Shown in pieces: positions 1 to 8,283 of a stretch of 48,912 bases of DNA. The position numbers were made by a program, and so were the translations under genes. Source of the DNA: Bacteroidota bacterium (GTDB lineage Bacteria; Bacteroidota; Bacteroidia; Sphingobacteriales; Sphingobacteriaceae); NCBI GenBank assembly GCA_026224775.1, contig JAMFRP010000045.1, positions 1 through 48,912 of the forward strand, given 5' to 3'. Positions within the stretch are counted from its first letter, which is position 1. Each line of letters opens with the position of its first letter. A model generated the notes under the pieces. It searched no databases and was not told the origin of the DNA. It saw nothing but the letters and a program-made list of their open reading frames with translations.

Positions 1-1158
1 GCAAAAGTGCTTCGCGCAAAAGTTGACCTGGCATCGCCGAATATGCACATGCGCGACCCTATCATGTACCGTATAAAGCATGCCCCTCATCACCGTACCG
101 GCGATGAATGGTGTATATACCCAATGTATGATTTTGCCCATGGCCAATCAGATGCAATTGAGGAGATCACACACTCAATCTGCACCTTGGAGTTTATACC
201 ACACAGGCCGTTGTATGATTGGTTTATTGAGCAACTGAACTTATTCCCATCAAAACAATACGAATTTGCCCGCCTAAATATGACCTATACCGTAATGAGT
301 AAGCGCAAGCTGCTGCAACTGGTAACCGAAGGCCATGTAGAAGATTGGGACGATCCGCGTATGCCAACCATCAGTGGTTTGCGCCGCAGGGGCTATACCC
401 CGGCATCTATCCGCGAGTTTTGCGAGCGTATTGGCGTTGCTAAGCGCGAGAACATGATAGACGTAAGTTTATTAGAATTCTGCATCCGCGAAGATTTAAA
501 CAAATCAGCATGGCGCCGTATGGCAGTACTTGATCCGATAAAACTGGTGTTAACCAATTATCCGGAAGGCCAAACCGAAACCATGCATGGCGAAAACAAT
601 CCCGAAGCAGAAGATGGCGATGGCAGCAGAGAATTCCCGTTCAGCAACGAATTGTGGATAGAACGCGAGGATTTTATGGAAGAACCACCTAAAAAATTCT
701 TCCGTTTAGGTGTTGGGTTGATGGTGCGCCTGAAAAACGCTTATATTGTTAAATGTGAAAGCTTTGTGAAGGATGCCGACGGCAATGTGACCGAAGTGCA
801 TTGCGTTTACCTGCCCGAATCAAAATCAGGTAATGATACCAGCGGCATCAATGTAAAGGGCACCATCCATTGGGTGAGCGTTCCGCATGCTAAAACTGCC
901 GAGGTTCGTTTGTATGATCGTTTATTCCAGGTAGAAGACCCATCGAGTGAAGACGGCGATTTTAAAGACTACCTTAATCCAAATAGCTTACACATTATAA
1001 AAACAGCTTACATTGAGCCCGAGTTGGCCAACGCCGAAGTTGGCGTAGGTTATCAGTTTATGCGTAAAGGCTATTTCACTTTAGATAAGCACTCCACAGC
1101 CGATAAACTGGTGTTTAACCGCACCGTTACCTTAAAAGATGGTTGGGTTAAGAAATAA
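1..1158 (+). CDS. glnS: Glutaminyl-tRNA synthetase, C-terminal part (5' end outside window)
   Basis: This cytosolic enzyme charges tRNA-Gln with glutamine. The reading frame is open from base 1, so the true start and the N-terminal part of the catalytic domain (with the HIGH-type motif) lie upstream. About 385 residues are visible. The class I KMSKS-like loop appears as VMSKR near bases 292-306, followed by the segment DWDDPRMPTISGLRRRGYTP, typical of GlnRS. The C-terminal beta-barrel anticodon-binding region ends with FNRTVTLKDGW, as in the family. A strong hairpin terminator follows. The identification is secure; the GTG at base 7 is an internal codon, not a start. Confidence 0.95.
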   Translation, partial: AKVLRAKVDLASPNMHMRDPIMYRIKHAPHHRTGDEWCIYPMYDFAHGQSDAIEEITHSICTLEFIPHRPLYDWFIEQLNLFPSKQYEFARLNMTYTVMSKRKLLQLVTEGHVEDWDDPRMPTISGLRRRGYTPASIREFCERIGVAKRENMIDVSLLEFCIREDLNKSAWRRMAVLDPIKLVLTNYPEGQTETMHGENNPEAEDGDGSREFPFSNELWIEREDFMEEPPKKFFRLGVGLMVRLKNAYIVKCESFVKDADGNVTEVHCVYLPESKSGNDTSGINVKGTIHWVSVPHAKTAEVRLYDRLFQVEDPSSEDGDFKDYLNPNSLHIIKTAYIEPELANAEVGVGYQFMRKGYFTLDKHSTADKLVFNRTVTLKDGWVKK

Positions 1159-1172
1159 CAATATCTGTTGTA

Positions 1173-1225
1173 AATATTAAAAAAAGATTTTAGCCGCATA
1201 CATGGTTAAAGTCTTTTTTAATATT
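1173..1225 (+). terminator. Intrinsic terminator after glnS
   Basis: Arms starting AATATTAAAAAA and ending TTTTTTAATATT form a stem of about 20 pairs (with G-U pairs and one extra A) around an eight-base loop, 14 bases after the glnS stop codon. It separates glnS from the next gene. Confidence 0.75.
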
Positions 1226-1241
1226 ATCATCACTAAACCTT

Positions 1242-2123
1242 ATGAAAGTTACAGGATTTACCTTTATCAGAAATGCAATTGCCAACGACTACCAGATTGT
1301 TGAAGCAATAACCTCCATTTTGCCAATATGTGATGAATTTGTTGTTGCAGTAGGCAATTCGGATGATGATACCCGGTTATTGATCGGAAATATCAATTCA
1401 CCCAAAATAAAAATTATTGATACTGTTTGGGATACCTCGATAACAGAAAGCGGGCGGGTATTTGCCATCGAAACCAATAAAGCACTGGCTGCTATTTCAC
1501 CCGATACCGACTGGGCTTTTTATATTCAAGGTGATGAGGTTGTAAACGAAAAGTATTTGCCGCTCATTCGTAAAGAAATGGAAGACAACTTAAATGACAC
1601 AAAAATTGAAGGTCTTTTATTTAAATACCTCCACTTTTATGCCTCGTATGATTATTATGGTGATACCCGCAGATGGTACCGTCGCGAAATCCGCATCATA
1701 AAAAACATCCCGGGCATGTCATCATTCCGCGATGCGCAAGGCTTTAAACTTAACGGCGAAAAAATAAAAGTTAAACTGATTGACGCTTACATCTACCATT
1801 ATGGTTGGGCCAGGCCGCCACATGGGTTAACCAATAAGGCCAGGAATTTCAACAAATTCTATCATGATGAGCAATGGAACCAGCAACACATGACAGAGAC
1901 CTTTGAGTTTGCTTATGATAATGCCGACCGCATTAAAAAATTTCAGGGTACCCATCCAAAAGTTATGCATGAGCGCATTGCTGCCACAAATTGGAAAGTT
2001 GATTTTAAAGAAAAACCCTTACAACAAGACTATACCCTTAGGCGCCGGTTCTTACAATTTGTATTTGATCTAACTGGCTGGAGTATAGGAGAATATCAGA
2101 ATTATAAAATCGTAAAAAAGTAA
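1242..2123 (+). CDS. Glycosyltransferase family 2-like protein
   Basis: This 293-residue soluble protein starts KVTGFTFIRNAI, the beta-strand opening of GT-A glycosyltransferases that act on cell-surface glycans. An acidic metal/nucleotide-sugar motif is visible around residue 95 (FYIQGDEVV), in place of a strict DxD. The rest is rich in aromatic and basic residues (RRWYRREIRIIKN, HYGWARPPHG), as in small Bacteroidota GT2-like proteins. The ATG at 1242 gives a sensible N-terminus. It converges on the rhamnosidase gene with a gap of only nine bases. The sugar donor and acceptor cannot be read from the sequence. Confidence 0.75.
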   Translation: MKVTGFTFIRNAIANDYQIVEAITSILPICDEFVVAVGNSDDDTRLLIGNINSPKIKIIDTVWDTSITESGRVFAIETNKALAAISPDTDWAFYIQGDEVVNEKYLPLIRKEMEDNLNDTKIEGLLFKYLHFYASYDYYGDTRRWYRREIRIIKNIPGMSSFRDAQGFKLNGEKIKVKLIDAYIYHYGWARPPHGLTNKARNFNKFYHDEQWNQQHMTETFEFAYDNADRIKKFQGTHPKVMHERIAATNWKVDFKEKPLQQDYTLRRRFLQFVFDLTGWSIGEYQNYKIVKK

Positions 2124-2132
2124 CTAATTGCT

Positions 2133-3905
2133 TTAACTGCCGGCTTTTATTATTGTGATGCCTTTGGGAGCTCTCACATTTATGCTCATTTTTCCATTTG
2201 GCAGTTTTTTAACTTTAATGCTAACAATCCCTAAAGGGGTAGGATAGTTGCCTTCGGCATAAGTAAGGTTTCCTAAATGAGGCTCAATTTTCAACACCTT
2301 GCACCCAGGGGACATAACATTAACCCCCAGCACATATTGTGTTAACCAGGGCGTTGGCCCCGAGGCCCAACCATGACATAAACTATGCCTAAAGCCCTTA
2401 TAACAAAAAGCGCCATAATCTCCGTGAATATCCTTTTTACCGGCAGGCACCAGCTCATCTATCCTCGATGCATTTGGTAACCAGTCAATATTAAAATCTT
2501 CCCAAAACGTAGTTGCCCCTAACGAAAGCATTGGCCCCCAGTAATTGCGTATAGCGTCAATGGCTCCCTGGTAATCACCAGCCTTTGCTTTGGCTTTAAG
2601 CATATAATAACCAAAAAAAGTGGAGTAATTATGCACGCCGCCTAATGATAAAATACTATCAGCTTTATTAGCCGTCATCAACCCTGATAATGAAAGCAAG
2701 GCGGCCGCTTGTTTAGAGTTATTGGCATCCGGTACATTCTTTTTTAACCGTTCAACCGTTGCTTTACATTTAAGTGCTGTGGTGAGATCGTTCAAATCAT
2801 CACATAACTCAGCTCCTGCCTGCAAAGTCATTACCAACATAGCTTGTAAACCCGCATGTATAGCTTTGGGGTTAGTACTTGAGGGCCAGTCCAAAAATCT
2901 TGCACCATCATTCAGGTTTTCGCTGTTATTGTTATCTATTTTGGAAATCAGCTGGTTCAATAAAGGGATAAGATATGCTTTTTGCTCGTTAAGGTATTTC
3001 TTATCACCTGTATGCATATACCAATCATGCTGTATCAATATCCACCACATGGAATAGGATACCATACCATTCATATATTGAGGCAAGGGCGTTATACTTT
3101 TTGCCAGGTCGAGGCTTTTCGGCACTACATCATTATATCCAAATACGGCGGCTATCGTTGATGTTTCCGGGTGCATATCGCCAACCCAAACCAGGCGGTC
3201 GCGCTTTATACCATCCCACAAATAATCCTGCATATTTAGCTGTACGGTATAAGCGCCGGTAAGCCAAATTTTATTCAACAAGGTATCACTGCATTTAAAC
3301 GACCCTAAATAAGGAATATCCCTAAACACAAATATCGCCCTTGCCTCTTTCAATTTAAGCTCAGCGGTACTATCAACCAAATCTATCCGCACAAACCTGA
3401 AACCCGTGTTTCCAACCTCCAGCTTACCGAGCCAGGGAAGCGAAATAACAAAATCACGCATAGCATGGTCGTTGGTAGCATTATGGATGGTATCAATATT
3501 GCTCATGGCCTCGCTTGCCGATTCACCAAAGCGGATACGCACACGAACAGGCTTCCCCCCGGCCGACTGATCTGTTACCAATTGTAAGCCACCGTGCAAT
3601 TCGCACCCAAAATCAAGTAATATTCCCGCTTTGCCCTTTGCATCATTATGCATAATGCACAAGTCTTTCCCTGAAAGATCCGCCTGTCCGTCTCCCCCCT
3701 TTAACAGTTTTTCAGCATTGATGATATGGGTTGATGCCCCTGGCGTTTCCCACAGTATTCTCACCGGCGAAAGATAGCGGCGAACAGTTTCTTCAGTCTG
3801 AACATCCTTTAAATGTGTCCCTGCAAAAACGGGAGGTAATTGCGCATAGCTGTTTTTCAACAGAAATAAAAAAACAAGCAGTAGGCCGGTTGATGATTTA
3901 TTCAT
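2133..3905 (-). CDS. Secreted alpha-L-rhamnosidase-like glycoside hydrolase (GH78-related)
   Basis: This 590-residue protein has a Sec signal peptide (residues 1-21, ending NSYA|Q), so it is probably periplasmic. A beta-sandwich-like N-terminal half is followed by an alpha/alpha-barrel region holding YLWDGIKRDRLVWVGDMHPE (about residues 230-250), which corresponds to the conserved acidic motif of GH78 rhamnosidases. The C-terminus has the usual closing beta domain. It is shorter than typical GH78 enzymes (700-1000 residues). It lies 86 bases downstream of a sulfatase on the same strand, which suggests joint attack on a sulfated rhamnose-containing glycan. No SusC/SusD pair is visible. Substrate is inferred from family only. 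Confidence 0.8.
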   Translation of the reverse strand: MNKSSTGLLLVFLFLLKNSYAQLPPVFAGTHLKDVQTEETVRRYLSPVRILWETPGASTHIINAEKLLKGGDGQADLSGKDLCIMHNDAKGKAGILLDFGCELHGGLQLVTDQSAGGKPVRVRIRFGESASEAMSNIDTIHNATNDHAMRDFVISLPWLGKLEVGNTGFRFVRIDLVDSTAELKLKEARAIFVFRDIPYLGSFKCSDTLLNKIWLTGAYTVQLNMQDYLWDGIKRDRLVWVGDMHPETSTIAAVFGYNDVVPKSLDLAKSITPLPQYMNGMVSYSMWWILIQHDWYMHTGDKKYLNEQKAYLIPLLNQLISKIDNNNSENLNDGARFLDWPSSTNPKAIHAGLQAMLVMTLQAGAELCDDLNDLTTALKCKATVERLKKNVPDANNSKQAAALLSLSGLMTANKADSILSLGGVHNYSTFFGYYMLKAKAKAGDYQGAIDAIRNYWGPMLSLGATTFWEDFNIDWLPNASRIDELVPAGKKDIHGDYGAFCYKGFRHSLCHGWASGPTPWLTQYVLGVNVMSPGCKVLKIEPHLGNLTYAEGNYPTPLGIVSIKVKKLPNGKMSINVRAPKGITIIKAGS

Positions 3906-3991
3906 GTGAAATGAAAGTTTATGCGAAACACTTCGTTTGCATGCAAGTTAACACAAGTCATCGGTTTTTATGCTAGATGGTAAATCAAGTT

Positions 3992-5323
3992 TTAATTAAA
4001 GGGCTTACTGGTTTCCACCATGAAATTTTGCAGGATGGGCAACAAACGGGTCACTTGTTCCGGGTTTTTATCAGCAAGGTTCACACGTTCAGCAGGATCC
4101 CATGATAGGTTAAAGAGTTCGATAAGTATATCTCCGTCTTTTGTTTTAGTTCTGCGGAGCTTCCAATTCCCATCACGCACTACCTCTCCATTCACATTCA
4201 CGTAAAAGATGATCCGGTGGGGCTTTTTATAATTTGGATCGGTAAGCAGTCCTGCGATTGACTGTCCATCAAGCTGCCTGCCTTTAGGAAGTTGTGCCCC
4301 GGTCCATTCTGCAAATGTTGGCATCATATCCAGGCAAGAGAAAGCCGATGTAAGTGTTTTGTTCTTTAGGGTATGTCCCTTCCAGTAAATAATAAAGGGT
4401 ACGCGATCGCCACCTTCATAAGTTTCAAACTTTGACCCACGGAATATACCAGGCGATCCTGCATGATACTGACGTGTAACACCATCGGCATATACACGGG
4501 CGGGGATATTTACCCAGGGGCCATTGTCACTGCTGAAAATAAAGATGGTATTATCCGCTAATCCTTTTGCTTTAACAGCAGCCCATAGTTTGGCAAAACT
4601 TTCATCCAGTTCCTCTATAATATCTCCATACTCGCCACCGTCTGAATGGACTTTCCGGTATTTTTTCGCTGCGTAATATATTGGCAAATGTGGCATGTTG
4701 TGTGCCAGGTACAGGAAAAACGGTTGTTTGGATGATTGTTGGTTAATGAACTTAATAGATTCATCGGTATACAAATCGATCAGCGAGCTATCTGCTGGTT
4801 TATAAACCACCGGGGTACGGTTCCTAAATATCTTTATCACCGTATCGGTACTTACATAAGGTGCCCTATAATCATGGCTGTATAACATGCCGTAAAAGGA
4901 ATCGAAACCCTTGTTATTTGGCAACGAAGTGTCACGGTCGCCGAGATGCCATTTACCAACCATCCCGGTTCGGTAACCTACACTTTTAAGCATTTGAGCA
5001 ATGGTTATCTCCGACTGTGGAATACCATGATCAGCGCCCGGGCCTATAGGTACAGTTAAATTCATGCGATTGGCATAACGGCCTGTTAATAACGCAGCCC
5101 TTGAAGGTGTGCATATAGGCGACGTTACCACATAGCTGGTAGCCCGGATACCTTCGCGGGCCATGCTATCTAAAAATGGTGTTTTAACAAGCGGGTTACC
5201 ATAGCAAGCCAAATCGCCGTAACCAAGGTCATCTGTAAGGATAAAGATGATATTGGGCTTTTTCTGGCCATAGCTCGCCAACGAGATCAATGTAAACGAT
5301 AGGAAAAGTAGTATATTTTTCAT
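3992..5323 (-). CDS. Secreted S1-family sulfatase (arylsulfatase type)
   Basis: This 443-residue protein has a signal peptide ending ASYG|Q at about residue 19. The alkaline-phosphatase-like fold begins PNIIFILTDDLGYGD with metal-binding Asp31 and Asp32. The sulfatase signature CTPSRAALLTG places Cys71 where an anaerobic or FGE-type maturase would make formylglycine. Further conserved parts are GKWHLG and SSDNGPW. It removes sulfate esters from a carbohydrate or aryl substrate in the periplasm. It is probably co-transcribed with the downstream rhamnosidase. No maturation enzyme gene lies in the window. Confidence 0.92.
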   Translation of the reverse strand: MKNILLFLSFTLISLASYGQKKPNIIFILTDDLGYGDLACYGNPLVKTPFLDSMAREGIRATSYVVTSPICTPSRAALLTGRYANRMNLTVPIGPGADHGIPQSEITIAQMLKSVGYRTGMVGKWHLGDRDTSLPNNKGFDSFYGMLYSHDYRAPYVSTDTVIKIFRNRTPVVYKPADSSLIDLYTDESIKFINQQSSKQPFFLYLAHNMPHLPIYYAAKKYRKVHSDGGEYGDIIEELDESFAKLWAAVKAKGLADNTIFIFSSDNGPWVNIPARVYADGVTRQYHAGSPGIFRGSKFETYEGGDRVPFIIYWKGHTLKNKTLTSAFSCLDMMPTFAEWTGAQLPKGRQLDGQSIAGLLTDPNYKKPHRIIFYVNVNGEVVRDGNWKLRRTKTKDGDILIELFNLSWDPAERVNLADKNPEQVTRLLPILQNFMVETSKPFN

Positions 5324-5332
5324 GTTTGGGCT

Positions 5333-5587
5333 TCAGGTTAAAAACATTGCGCCTAATTTATAGAAAAAAAAGATGGCCAGCAGGAAATCCCAACTTCTGT
5401 CACTGTTTTGATACGTATCAGAATTACCCATCCCCAGCTGTTCGTAGTTTCCAACTATGAATAACAAAGTTTCGAGACTGCGTCTCGTTTTTTTAAGCTT
5501 CAGCACATTTCTAATCACTTCCTGAAATTTCAACGTATCATAATGCTCTTGTGAAAGAGTAAAATCTGTTGTTTGAATTAAATTCAT
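5333..5587 (-). CDS. Small hypothetical protein, doubtful
   Basis: An 84-residue reading frame starts at ATG 5587 (an in-frame ATG at 5635 would give 100 residues) and ends nine bases before the sulfatase start. It has a hydrophobic C-terminus (FLLAIFFFYKLGAMFLT) that could be one membrane segment. Part of its middle, RRSLETLLFIV, is encoded by a short palindrome (5473-5487), which makes it possible that the frame is repeat-derived rather than a gene. No family recognised. Confidence 0.3.
   Translation of the reverse strand: MNLIQTTDFTLSQEHYDTLKFQEVIRNVLKLKKTRRSLETLLFIVGNYEQLGMGNSDTYQNSDRSWDFLLAIFFFYKLGAMFLT
5473..5494 (+). other. Short palindrome followed by T-run
   Basis: The arms CGAGAC and GTCTCG are separated by TGC and followed by seven T. 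On the plus strand this resembles an intrinsic terminator, but no plus-strand gene precedes it. It may be a dispersed palindromic repeat of the kind common in Bacteroidota spacers. It lies inside the doubtful small reading frame. Confidence 0.4.
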
Positions 5588-5704
5588 AATTATAAAGCGG
5601 TGAAAACACCGTTCAACAGCTAAACTTTTATGCATTTTAGAACCGCTTATCTATTGTTTTTGATATATTAGAACAATATTATCATACCTTATCATATTGT
5701 ACAT

Positions 5705-6634
5705 ATGCAAAAATTAGAATTTGTAAAGAATTTGGAATCCTTAGTCATTGGTTTGAAATCTGAGGCAATTGTAAATTTATTTGAAGCCGGCTTTAGACCA
5801 ATTGCAAATAACCAGGCTTTTCAATTTCAACAAATTAATCCTGTTTTGTTTTTGTCGAAAAGCTTCTATGATCAAATATCCCAAAATGCGGATTTAAAAA
5901 ATATACTTGAGGTATTAGGTTCAGAGGCAATATATTCGGAAGGTAATTTAGCCAATTTGACTAGCATTCTTAGACCTGCACCTTCTTCTCAAGTGGCAGG
6001 AAATGAGTCTGCTATAAGGTTTTTTATATTTCATAAAGCTTTATTAAATACATGGACCCTTTCTAAAAATATATTATTAAGCGATCTTCTAAATGAACCA
6101 TTTGATGAAGTATTAGAAAAAGGAGTTTTAGTTTTTCAAATCATTATAGAAGGCGAGGGACTTGAAACGGAGCAATACATAAAAATTTTCTCAGCATTAA
6201 ATGATTTAACAGAAACACTGGCAAAGATCTTTGCCGAGTCGGAGCATAAATCGGAATTAATTTTACTTGATAGTGGTAGCGATACAAATCTTGGCCTAAA
6301 AGCAGGTGTTGAAACTGCAAAATCATTGTTTCTTGTTTTTAAAGAAGTTTGGGATTTCATTGTTAATAGAAAATTTTACACCGTCAACCAAGTAAATAAA
6401 GCGCTTATAGAAAGTCTAACCGTTAGAGCCCAAATCAAAGAAAAAGTTGAGTCTAGGGTAATAACAGAGGAGGAAGGACAAACGTATTCTCATATTATTA
6501 AAACAAGAACCGATGAATTAATTGGCATGAAAGTTTTGCCAAAGGAATTAGCTGGCATAACTAACGTTGTTACAAACAAAAAGCTAATTTCTGAATATCA
6601 AGACTTTAAGCGTTTGGGTACAGGTGATCAGTAA
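5705..6634 (+). CDS. Hypothetical protein, AT-rich orphan
   Basis: This 309-residue protein matches no family I recognise. It has no signal peptide or clear membrane segment and is mostly predicted helix. A beta-strand followed by DSGSDTNLGLKAGVETAKS lies near residues 187-205 and leads into a hydrophobic helix (LFLVFKEVWDFI). The C-terminal third is charged and helical. Codon use is strongly AT-biased (many AAA, ATA, TTA) compared with flanking comM and the sulfatase, suggesting transfer. The strand-GS-helix layout recalls linker-type domains in bacterial conflict proteins, but that is only an impression. It converges on comM. Confidence 0.75.
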   Translation: MQKLEFVKNLESLVIGLKSEAIVNLFEAGFRPIANNQAFQFQQINPVLFLSKSFYDQISQNADLKNILEVLGSEAIYSEGNLANLTSILRPAPSSQVAGNESAIRFFIFHKALLNTWTLSKNILLSDLLNEPFDEVLEKGVLVFQIIIEGEGLETEQYIKIFSALNDLTETLAKIFAESEHKSELILLDSGSDTNLGLKAGVETAKSLFLVFKEVWDFIVNRKFYTVNQVNKALIESLTVRAQIKEKVESRVITEEEGQTYSHIIKTRTDELIGMKVLPKELAGITNVVTNKKLISEYQDFKRLGTGDQ

Positions 6635-6669
6635 ATTGATCTATGGTCGAATAATTTTACCCCCAATAT

Positions 6670-8208
6670 TTATCCCGCCCAGCCTTCTCTATCCAAGCTC
6701 CTGAAATGTATCGCCTCTGCCAAATGTTCCACTTTAATATCTTCGCTACCGGCAAGGTCGGCTATGGTGCGGGATACTTTCAATATGCGATCATAAGCGC
6801 GGGCAGATAGGCCCAGCTTCTCCATCGCTTTTTTAAGCAGGATTTGCCCGGCCTCCGTTATTTTGCAAATTTCACGCACCATTTGTGGGGTCATTTGGGC
6901 GTTGGCGTGCAGGTCGGGCTTATCGCCGAAACGTTCTATCTGTATGTTACGTGCTGTGATCACCCGTTCCCGGATCAGTTCACTTTTTTCCGCAAGGCGA
7001 TCACTGGATAGCTCACTAAAATTTACCGGCGTAACTTCCACATGCAGATCGATCCTATCCAACAGTGGACCAGAGATCTTACTCATATACTTTTGTACAG
7101 CGCCGGGCGGACAAGTACATTCCTTTTCCGGGTGATTATAATAGCCGCAAGGGCAGGGGTTCATACTGGTTACCAGCATAAAACTACAGGGGTAATCTAC
7201 CGAAAATTTAGCACGGGAAATATTTACTTTGCGTTCCTCCAGCGGCTGGCGCATTACTTCCAGTACGCTGCGTTTAAACTCCGGCAACTCATCCAAAAAC
7301 AAAACACCGTTATGCGCGAGCGATATTTCGCCTGGTTGAGGATTTGTTCCCCCACCTACGAGCGCGACGTCAGAAATTGTATGATGAGGTGACCGAAACG
7401 GCCTTATCGTTACTAATGCATCCGCAGCAGCCAGCTTACCCGCTACCGAATGGATTTTGGTAGTCTCTAACGATTCATATAAACTCAGCGGAGGCAATAT
7501 AGATGGCAGCCTGCGCGCCAGCATAGTCTTCCCCGCCCCCGGCGGACCGATCAATATCACATTATGCCCACCTGCGGCGGCAATCTCCAATGCTCGTTTA
7601 ATATTTTCCTGGCCTTTTACCTCGCTAAAATCGCTGTCGTAATTGCAAAGGCTATCGTAAAACTCTTCGCGGGTATTTACAATCTCCCGGTCGAGTTTGG
7701 CATCGCCATTAAAAAAATCGGCTACTTGTTTTATGGTTTCAACGCCATAAACTTCCAGGTCGTTTACAATAGCTGCTTCCCGGGCATTTTGTTTGGGGAG
7801 GATGAAACCCTTAAAGCCATCTTTCCTGGCCTGTATGGCAATAGGCAAAGCACCTTTAATAGGCTGCAAGCTGCCATCCAGCGAAAGCTCACCCATAATC
7901 AGGTACTTATCCAGTTCCTCGGTTTCTATTTGTCCTGATGCCGCTAAGATCGCGGCAGCTATGGTTAAATCGTAGGATGATCCTTCTTTACGGATATCGG
8001 CAGGGGCCATGTTCACTACCACCTGTTGGCGCGGCATTTTATAATTTGAACTTTTTAAGGCTGATTCTATCCTGAAATAGCTTTCTTTAATAGCAGTATC
8101 TGCCAGCCCCACAATAAAAAATTTGGTGCCGGGTAAAATATTAACCTCAATTGTAATTGTTATAGCCTCTATGCCATATACCGCACTGCCGAACGTTTTA
8201 ACTAACAC
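6670..8208 (-). CDS. comM: ComM/YifB family Mg-chelatase-like AAA+ ATPase
   Basis: A full-length 512-residue member of the family whose proteobacterial form, ComM, is a hexameric helicase aiding branch migration in natural transformation. The N-terminal Lon-like domain is residues 1-170. The AAA+ core has Walker A GPPGAGKT (221-228), the PHHTIS segment, Walker B GVLFLDELPEF and a cysteine cluster CPCGYYNHPEKECTCPP. The C-terminal lid ends SLDREGW. Translation begins at GTG 8208; MLVKTFGSAVYG is the usual N-terminus. It is the last gene of a minus-strand run after the aminopeptidase. Confidence 0.93.
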   Translation of the reverse strand: MLVKTFGSAVYGIEAITITIEVNILPGTKFFIVGLADTAIKESYFRIESALKSSNYKMPRQQVVVNMAPADIRKEGSSYDLTIAAAILAASGQIETEELDKYLIMGELSLDGSLQPIKGALPIAIQARKDGFKGFILPKQNAREAAIVNDLEVYGVETIKQVADFFNGDAKLDREIVNTREEFYDSLCNYDSDFSEVKGQENIKRALEIAAAGGHNVILIGPPGAGKTMLARRLPSILPPLSLYESLETTKIHSVAGKLAAADALVTIRPFRSPHHTISDVALVGGGTNPQPGEISLAHNGVLFLDELPEFKRSVLEVMRQPLEERKVNISRAKFSVDYPCSFMLVTSMNPCPCGYYNHPEKECTCPPGAVQKYMSKISGPLLDRIDLHVEVTPVNFSELSSDRLAEKSELIRERVITARNIQIERFGDKPDLHANAQMTPQMVREICKITEAGQILLKKAMEKLGLSARAYDRILKVSRTIADLAGSEDIKVEHLAEAIHFRSLDREGWAG

Positions 8209-8283
8209 GATGATAAAGTTTATTCAAAGCGAAAGATATAGATTTTATTTTGAGGGATAAAATCAAATAGGGCGCGAAGATGT

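Noticed and set aside
5705..6634. The orphan gene as a TIR or nuclease effector
   Set aside because: No TIR, HNH, PD-(D/E)xK or NTPase motif can be read from it; calling a function would be invention.
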